Source: Chloroflexia bacterium (lineage in GTDB: Bacteria > Chloroflexota > Chloroflexia > Thermomicrobiales > CFX8). Taken from it: a stretch of DNA of 17,886 nucleotides. The notes beneath the pieces are model-generated. The model was not told the DNA's origin, searched no databases, and was given only the letters and a program-made list of their open reading frames with translations. This document shows, one piece after another, positions 14,404-17,886 of the stretch. Numbering within the stretch: the stretch's first letter is position 1; every line of letters starts with the position of its first letter. The stretch covers positions 1 to 17,886 of the forward strand of contig JACCZH010000254.1 in assembly GCA_013696045.1 (NCBI GenBank), written 5' to 3'. Made by a program: the position numbers and the translations under genes.

Positions 14404-15579
14404 ATGCGGCCAACCGGGGCGGACAGAATAGCAACATTCGGCACATCGGTATTCACCGAGATGAGCGCCCTGGCGGTGGCTCATCAGGCGATCAATCTCG
14501 GCCAGGGCTTTCCCGATTTTGCCGGCCCGGATTTTGTGAAGGACGCGGCCGCTGACGCAATTCGAGGCGACATGAATCAATACGCCCCGAGCCACGGCAC
14601 GCCCCGCCTCCGCAACGCGATAGCGGCCGACTGGGCGCGTCGTTTCGGCCGTGAGATCGACCCCGACCGTGAAGTGACGGTCACCACCGGCGCGACCGAA
14701 GCCCTCTTTATTTCCATGCTTGCCTTCGTGAATCCGGGCGACGAGGTGGTCTTTTTTGAGCCGTTTTATGACGCCTACGTGCCGCAGGTGGTTATGGCGG
14801 GTGGCATCCCGAAAGTGGTGCGGCTCAATCCACCCGATTGGAGTTTCGATCCGGACGGGCTGCGTGCCGTTGTCGGGCCAAACACCCGGTTGCTGCTGCT
14901 GAACACTCCGCACAATCCGACCGGTAAGGTATTCAACCGCCTGGAGATCGAGCAGGTCGCGGCTGTCTGCCGGGAGCATGATGTGCTGGTGCTGGCCGAC
15001 GAGGTCTACGACCGCATTCTCTTTGATGGGCACGAGCACATTCCCATCTCCACGTTGCCGGATATGTGGGAACGCACTCTGACACTCAACTCGACCGGCA
15101 AGACCTTCTCGATGACCGGCTGGAAAGTCGGCTACATGATCGGGCCCGGGGAAATGAACGCCGCCATCCGAACCGTGCACCAGTTCAATGTCTTCGCGAC
15201 CGCCACCCCGTTTCAGGAGGCGATGGCGGTTGCCCTGGAGACGGCTGGTGAACGCGGCTATTACCAGGAACTCGCCGACAACTACGCTTTGCGCCGCGAC
15301 CGGCTGCGAGCGGTGCTGGCGGACGCCGGGCTGCCACCGCTGAATTGTCAAGGCAGCTACTTCCTGCTCTCGGAAATCGACCATCTCGGCTTCGAGACGG
15401 ATGTCGATTTCTGCCGCAGCCTCGTTATGGAGCACGGAGTGGCGGCCATTCCGCCATCGGCGTTCTACCTTGACCCCGCCAGCGCGCCGCTCCAGGCGCG
15501 TTTCTGCTTCGCAAAGGAGTTCAGCACTATCGATGCCGCGGCAGAGCGGTTGATCGGGCTACACACCCAACACTCGTAG
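14404..15579 (+). CDS. Class I/II PLP-dependent aminotransferase (kynurenine/methionine aminotransferase-like)
   Basis: This 391-aa fold-type I enzyme moves an amino group from an amino acid to a 2-oxo acid. Visible family blocks: INLGQGFPDF (30-39), YAPSHGTPRLR (60-70), TTGATEAL (94-101), NTPHNPTGK (167-175), ADEVYDRI (198-205), and the Schiff-base lysine Lys233 in NSTGKTFSMTGWKVGY. The LGQGFPDF start and the EVYDRILFDGHEH segment resemble the kynurenine/glutamine/methionine aminotransferase group, but such enzymes are broad in substrate. The ATG follows the Fur-family stop by 1 nt, so the two form an operon. The 3' end overlaps the converging cyclase gene by 21 bp, which fits a link to kynurenine chemistry without proving it. 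Confidence 0.92.
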   Translation: MRPTGADRIATFGTSVFTEMSALAVAHQAINLGQGFPDFAGPDFVKDAAADAIRGDMNQYAPSHGTPRLRNAIAADWARRFGREIDPDREVTVTTGATEALFISMLAFVNPGDEVVFFEPFYDAYVPQVVMAGGIPKVVRLNPPDWSFDPDGLRAVVGPNTRLLLLNTPHNPTGKVFNRLEIEQVAAVCREHDVLVLADEVYDRILFDGHEHIPISTLPDMWERTLTLNSTGKTFSMTGWKVGYMIGPGEMNAAIRTVHQFNVFATATPFQEAMAVALETAGERGYYQELADNYALRRDRLRAVLADAGLPPLNCQGSYFLLSEIDHLGFETDVDFCRSLVMEHGVAAIPPSAFYLDPASAPLQARFCFAKEFSTIDAAAERLIGLHTQHS

Positions 15580-16212
15580 CGCCACCCGAGCCGGGGCGCC
15601 GTCAAGCCCAAAGAGGTTGAGCGGGAAGCACAGCAGCTCATAGGCGCCCGCCGGAACCCCGGTCAGATTCAGTCCCTCGACGACCAGAACGTCGTTGCCT
15701 AGCAGGATGCGATGGGTCTCGACACCCTCCGGGCCGAACGAGCCGATGGAAAGGTAATCAATGGCGACCAGCCGTATCAGGCGCTCAACAAGCCAGCGCG
15801 CGCCGGAAGGGGCTACGGCGATAAAATCTTCAACAAACGTCTCTGGGTGCGTGCGCCAGAGTTCCGAGTTGCGCGTCTTCAGAACCAGGCGCGTGATATT
15901 GGGCGGTATATTGGCGCGGTCGAGGTCGTCCGCGGTGATATCGGTGGTAACCCCGGTAAAATCGGCCACCACGCATGGACCTACCCAGCGGTCGAGTGGA
16001 ATCTGATCCAGCGTCTTGCTTCGCTCAAAGAAATGGCGTGGAGCATCAACATGCGTTCCGGTGTGCGTCGTCATCGTCAGCATGGCGACATTGGCTTCGT
16101 CGCCGGGAAGCTCAGACAGCGAGCGAGTCGCCATCACGGCTTCTCCTGCCCATTGCGGCATCCCTGGCTGCATAAACACCGTTACATCCATGATTTCACC
16201 TGGCCGTGGCAT
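15559..16212 (-). CDS. Cyclase family protein, kynurenine formamidase-like
   Basis: This 217-aa cytoplasmic metal-dependent hydrolase belongs to the cyclase/arylformamidase family. The signature HTGTHVDAPRHFF is at 50-62, the metal-binding heart of KynB-type enzymes. The segments DYLSIGSFGPEG (near 155) and a C-terminal LTGVPAGAYELLCFPLN block, present at the expected place, also fit. KynB converts N-formylkynurenine to kynurenine, but many members act on other cyclic or formyl substrates. I chose the ATG at 16210-16212 over the GTG 6 nt upstream because AGAGG sits 5 nt before it. It diverges from a GNAT gene (78-bp gap) and converges with the aminotransferase. Confidence 0.9.
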   Translation of the reverse strand: MPRPGEIMDVTVFMQPGMPQWAGEAVMATRSLSELPGDEANVAMLTMTTHTGTHVDAPRHFFERSKTLDQIPLDRWVGPCVVADFTGVTTDITADDLDRANIPPNITRLVLKTRNSELWRTHPETFVEDFIAVAPSGARWLVERLIRLVAIDYLSIGSFGPEGVETHRILLGNDVLVVEGLNLTGVPAGAYELLCFPLNLFGLDGAPARVALRVLGV

Positions 16213-16290
16213 CGTCACCTCTTTCTTTCTCGTCTATGGTTTACCAGTTGATCGTAGCCGTTCCAGAGTCCGGGACGAAGGGTTTCTATA

Positions 16291-16803
16291 ATGAACGATT
16301 CCACGCAGGCAATCAGCGTCAAGGTAGCCGCGGCAGACGATCTTCCCGGCATCCATGAGGTCGCCAACCAAACCTGGCCGGCCACGTATGCTGGCATGCT
16401 CCCGGACGAGGACATCGCATCATTCCTTGAAGCGAACTATAACCTTGACCGGCTCACGTTCATCCGCGACAGCATGGGTGACGGGATGCTGGTCGCCGTC
16501 AACGCCGGGAAGGTCATCGGCTACGTCATGATCACGAAAGATCGCGACGGCGTGGCCCAAATCTGGGCCATCTATGTCCTCCCGGAGTGGCAACGCCGGG
16601 GCGCGGGCCGGCTGCTGTGGGAGGCCGCCGTCGAGCGTGGCCGGCAATTGGAATCCGACGAGCTTGTGCTGTGGGTTCTTGATGGCAACGAGCCCGCCCG
16701 CCGCTTCTACGAGCGCCAGGGCGCCCACGCTGCCGAAGAGCGCGACTTTCCCGTTGGTGAAGGCTCGGTGCGGGAGATTTGCTATCGCATCGCTCTGAAT
16801 TAA
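16291..16803 (+). CDS. GNAT family N-acetyltransferase
   Basis: This 170-aa cytoplasmic acetyltransferase has a complete fold. The N-terminal part is ADDLPGIHEVANQTWPATYAG-like. Strand 4 and the acetyl-CoA loop IYVLPEWQRRGAGRLLW lie at 94-110 (Q/R-x-x-G-x-G/A satisfied by QRRGAG). The closing N-x-x-A-x-x-F-Y motif is NEPARRFYERQGAH near 133-146. The TWPATYAGMLPDE segment is common in PhnO/RimI-like GNATs of unknown substrate. AAGG lies 9-10 nt before the ATG. It is unrelated in detail to the GNAT pair at the left edge. Confidence 0.92.
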   Translation: MNDSTQAISVKVAAADDLPGIHEVANQTWPATYAGMLPDEDIASFLEANYNLDRLTFIRDSMGDGMLVAVNAGKVIGYVMITKDRDGVAQIWAIYVLPEWQRRGAGRLLWEAAVERGRQLESDELVLWVLDGNEPARRFYERQGAHAAEERDFPVGEGSVREICYRIALN

Positions 16804-16890
16804 TAGAGCATTTTCCGGAACGGTTGTCTGTCGTAGCGGCGCACCTGAAAACCGCTTTAGTAAAACGGAATTGACCGGCTATCCCTTCGT

Positions 16891-17039
16891 TCCTCAGTAG
16901 TGGACCACCGGGAATGTGTCACCGCCGCGGCATTCTCGGCCGTCATCTAGACCTCGGGGTACCCCATGGGTCGAGATGACACGTGACAGGGATTCGCTCA
17001 GCCCAGACTGGCGCCTCTTCTGTGGCCCACTACTCAGGA
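16891..17039. repeat. 149-bp nested inverted repeat (candidate MITE or structured element)
   Basis: The outer 18-bp arms 16891-16908 and 17022-17039 match at 16 of 18 positions (core AGTAGTGG / CCACTACT). Inside, GAAT..TGTCAC (16912-16922) pairs with GTGACA..ATTC (16983-16995). Further in, GTCATCT.GACC (16942-16953) pairs with GG.TC.AGATGAC (16969-16980), around the perfect palindrome GGGGTACCCC (16956-16965). It lies in a gene-free gap. It could be a small non-autonomous element with terminal inverted repeats, or a structured RNA; no clear target-site duplication was seen apart from a TA inside each arm. Confidence 0.6.
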
Positions 17040-17049
17040 TGATATAGGA

Positions 17050-17065
17050 GCGTCCAGCAGGACGC
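17050..17065 (-). terminator. Hairpin terminator candidate after the DUF885-like gene
   Basis: GCGTCC (17050-17055) and GGACGC (17060-17065) form a perfect 6-bp stem with loop AGCA, about 28 bp past the minus-strand stop codon. On the minus strand it follows a run of eight G and is followed by TCCTATATCAT, only moderately T-rich. Confidence 0.45.
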
Positions 17066-17093
17066 CCCCCCCTGGCTCGACTCGATAGGCGGG

Positions 17094-17886
17094 TTACGAC
17101 GGCAATCGCTCATCGTCGGACGAACGCCAGAGGGCGGAGCCGCGCAGCCGGGACGGGGTCCAGTGCTCGGTAAGCAGCTCCTGAAAGCCGGCCTTCGGAT
17201 CGGGTCGGCTCTGGAGATAGCCACGCACCAGCTCTTTGCCGGCGGTGTAGGTGAAGGTATAGGTTCGGAACAGCGGGTGCGTCAGAAACCGCACGGATTT
17301 GCGGGCCTCAGCTTCAGAGAGCAGGCCATAGCGGCTGATGTACTCCACCGCTGCGTCAACTGACCCACCCTGGTCGTGCATGAGCAGCGCCGCGTTACCA
17401 GACACCGCCGAAAGCGACTGTCCCGTGCGCTGAATGGCCAGATCGCGCTCGACGTCGATTTCCCAGCCAGCCGGCCCGTAGACGAACGCCTGAAGCCACT
17501 CTGCCTGCTCTTCCGGGGGAACCAGGACGTCAAACGTGGATGTCGCAATGCCCTCACTCACAACCGCCTGAGGTGTCGTAAGCAACGCGATGGCTGCTTC
17601 TCCAAATCCACGTTCACGGAGGAACAATGCTTCCTTCACGCTGTGTTCGGTGTGGTGGCCGGCATAGGCCTCGTGGGCGAGCAAATCCGGCAATGCGTTG
17701 AGCCGCACCGGCAGATCGGTATTGATGTCAATCCGCGACGCCATGTTGCCCAGATACCAGTTGTAGCCGGACCAGGGTTGATTCGTCACCAACTGCAGGG
17801 TGACCGATTCACCTGAGGGCAGCTCGACGATGTCGGACGCGCGGCGGCGCAGCTCCGCAAGTAACGGTTCGGCGACCGACAATACA
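17094..17886 (-). CDS. DUF885-like putative metallopeptidase (partial, N-terminus off window)
   Basis: At least 262 codons are seen, ending at TAA 17094-17096. The frame is open to the right edge, where the TTG at 17880-17882 is more likely an internal Leu, so the true start is outside. The key motif is LLAHEAYAGHHTEH, close to the HExxPGH block of DUF885 proteins and HExxH zinc sites; His-Glu and the later His would bind metal. An NWYLGNMASRIDINTDLPVR segment before it and a Tyr-rich C-terminal part (FRTYTFTYTAGKELV) also fit that group. These proteins are presumed peptidases, mostly uncharacterised. Usual DUF885 length is 500-600 aa, so half may be missing here. Confidence 0.75.
   Translation of the reverse strand, partial: VLSVAEPLLAELRRRASDIVELPSGESVTLQLVTNQPWSGYNWYLGNMASRIDINTDLPVRLNALPDLLAHEAYAGHHTEHSVKEALFLRERGFGEAAIALLTTPQAVVSEGIATSTFDVLVPPEEQAEWLQAFVYGPAGWEIDVERDLAIQRTGQSLSAVSGNAALLMHDQGGSVDAAVEYISRYGLLSEAEARKSVRFLTHPLFRTYTFTYTAGKELVRGYLQSRPDPKAGFQELLTEHWTPSRLRGSALWRSSDDERLPS

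Noticed and set aside
14293..15435. 380-aa minus-strand open frame
   Set aside because: It is fully antisense to the Fur-family and aminotransferase genes; composition is His/Arg/Gln-rich, typical of a shadow frame.
16287..16292. Perfect TATAAT
   Set aside because: It overlaps the ATG of the GNAT gene, has no -35 at the right distance, and would start transcription inside the gene.
16804..16890. Possible tRNA or terminator after the GNAT gene
   Set aside because: Only a weak 5-bp stem (AGCGG/CCGCT) is seen, with no cloverleaf, no T-loop motif and no T-run.
16891..17039. Reading the nested palindrome as an integron attC site or as SRP/6S RNA
   Set aside because: The core GTTRRRY/RYYYAAC sites of attC are missing, and no conserved SRP Alu or GGAA tetraloop motif was found.

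Overview
The window is about 17.9 kb of bacterial chromosome. It is fairly GC-rich (roughly 60% by eye) and densely coded on both strands, with many GTG and TTG starts and short or overlapping gene junctions. No rRNA, tRNA, CRISPR array, phage gene or transposase is visible. A Tat-exported lipoprotein substrate-binding protein with a long Thr/Pro/Glu/Asp linker, together with the gene mix, suggests a Chloroflexota (Thermomicrobia-like) genome. That placement is an inference from style, not proof.

Layout from left to right. (1) 1-1044, minus: two RimL-like GNAT acetyltransferases in tandem, overlapping by 8 bp; the first runs off the window. (2) 1145-1519, plus: a small unknown protein. (3) 1626-5789, minus: an ABC-type ATP-binding protein with degenerate catalytic motifs, then an unrecognised 313-aa protein 9 bp later. 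After a 237-bp gap holding a good promoter comes a solute-binding lipoprotein; no permease gene is present. (4) 5924-7048, plus: threonine synthase-like PLP enzyme. It meets a minus-strand serine hydrolase of the beta-lactamase/esterase family so closely that the two stop codons overlap. (5) 8400-10019, plus: a thiamine-pyrophosphate enzyme of the acetolactate synthase family. (6) 10420-12171, minus: a membrane protein with GAF-like and HD-GYP regions whose metal site looks altered. (7) 12314-13855, minus: a cation diffusion facilitator carrying an extra C-terminal domain. It is divergent from a Fur-family metalloregulator (13953-14402), which is followed 1 bp later by a class I/II aminotransferase (to 15579). 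(8) 15559-16212, minus: a kynurenine-formamidase-like cyclase overlapping the aminotransferase tail to tail. (9) 16291-16803, plus: a GNAT acetyltransferase. (10) 16804-17093: a gap with a 149-bp nested inverted repeat. (11) 17094 to the right edge, minus: a DUF885-like putative metallopeptidase, truncated by the window.

Most of this is a housekeeping and accessory mixture rather than one pathway. The groupings that may be functional are the CDF/Fur divergent pair (metal efflux and metal sensing), the Fur-aminotransferase operon, the aminotransferase/cyclase pair (possibly tryptophan/kynurenine-type metabolism), and the degenerate ABC protein with its unknown partner. Several proteins keep a familiar fold but lack expected catalytic residues (ABC ATPase, HD-GYP, one GNAT). 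The ABC two-gene unit is the best candidate here for something undescribed.
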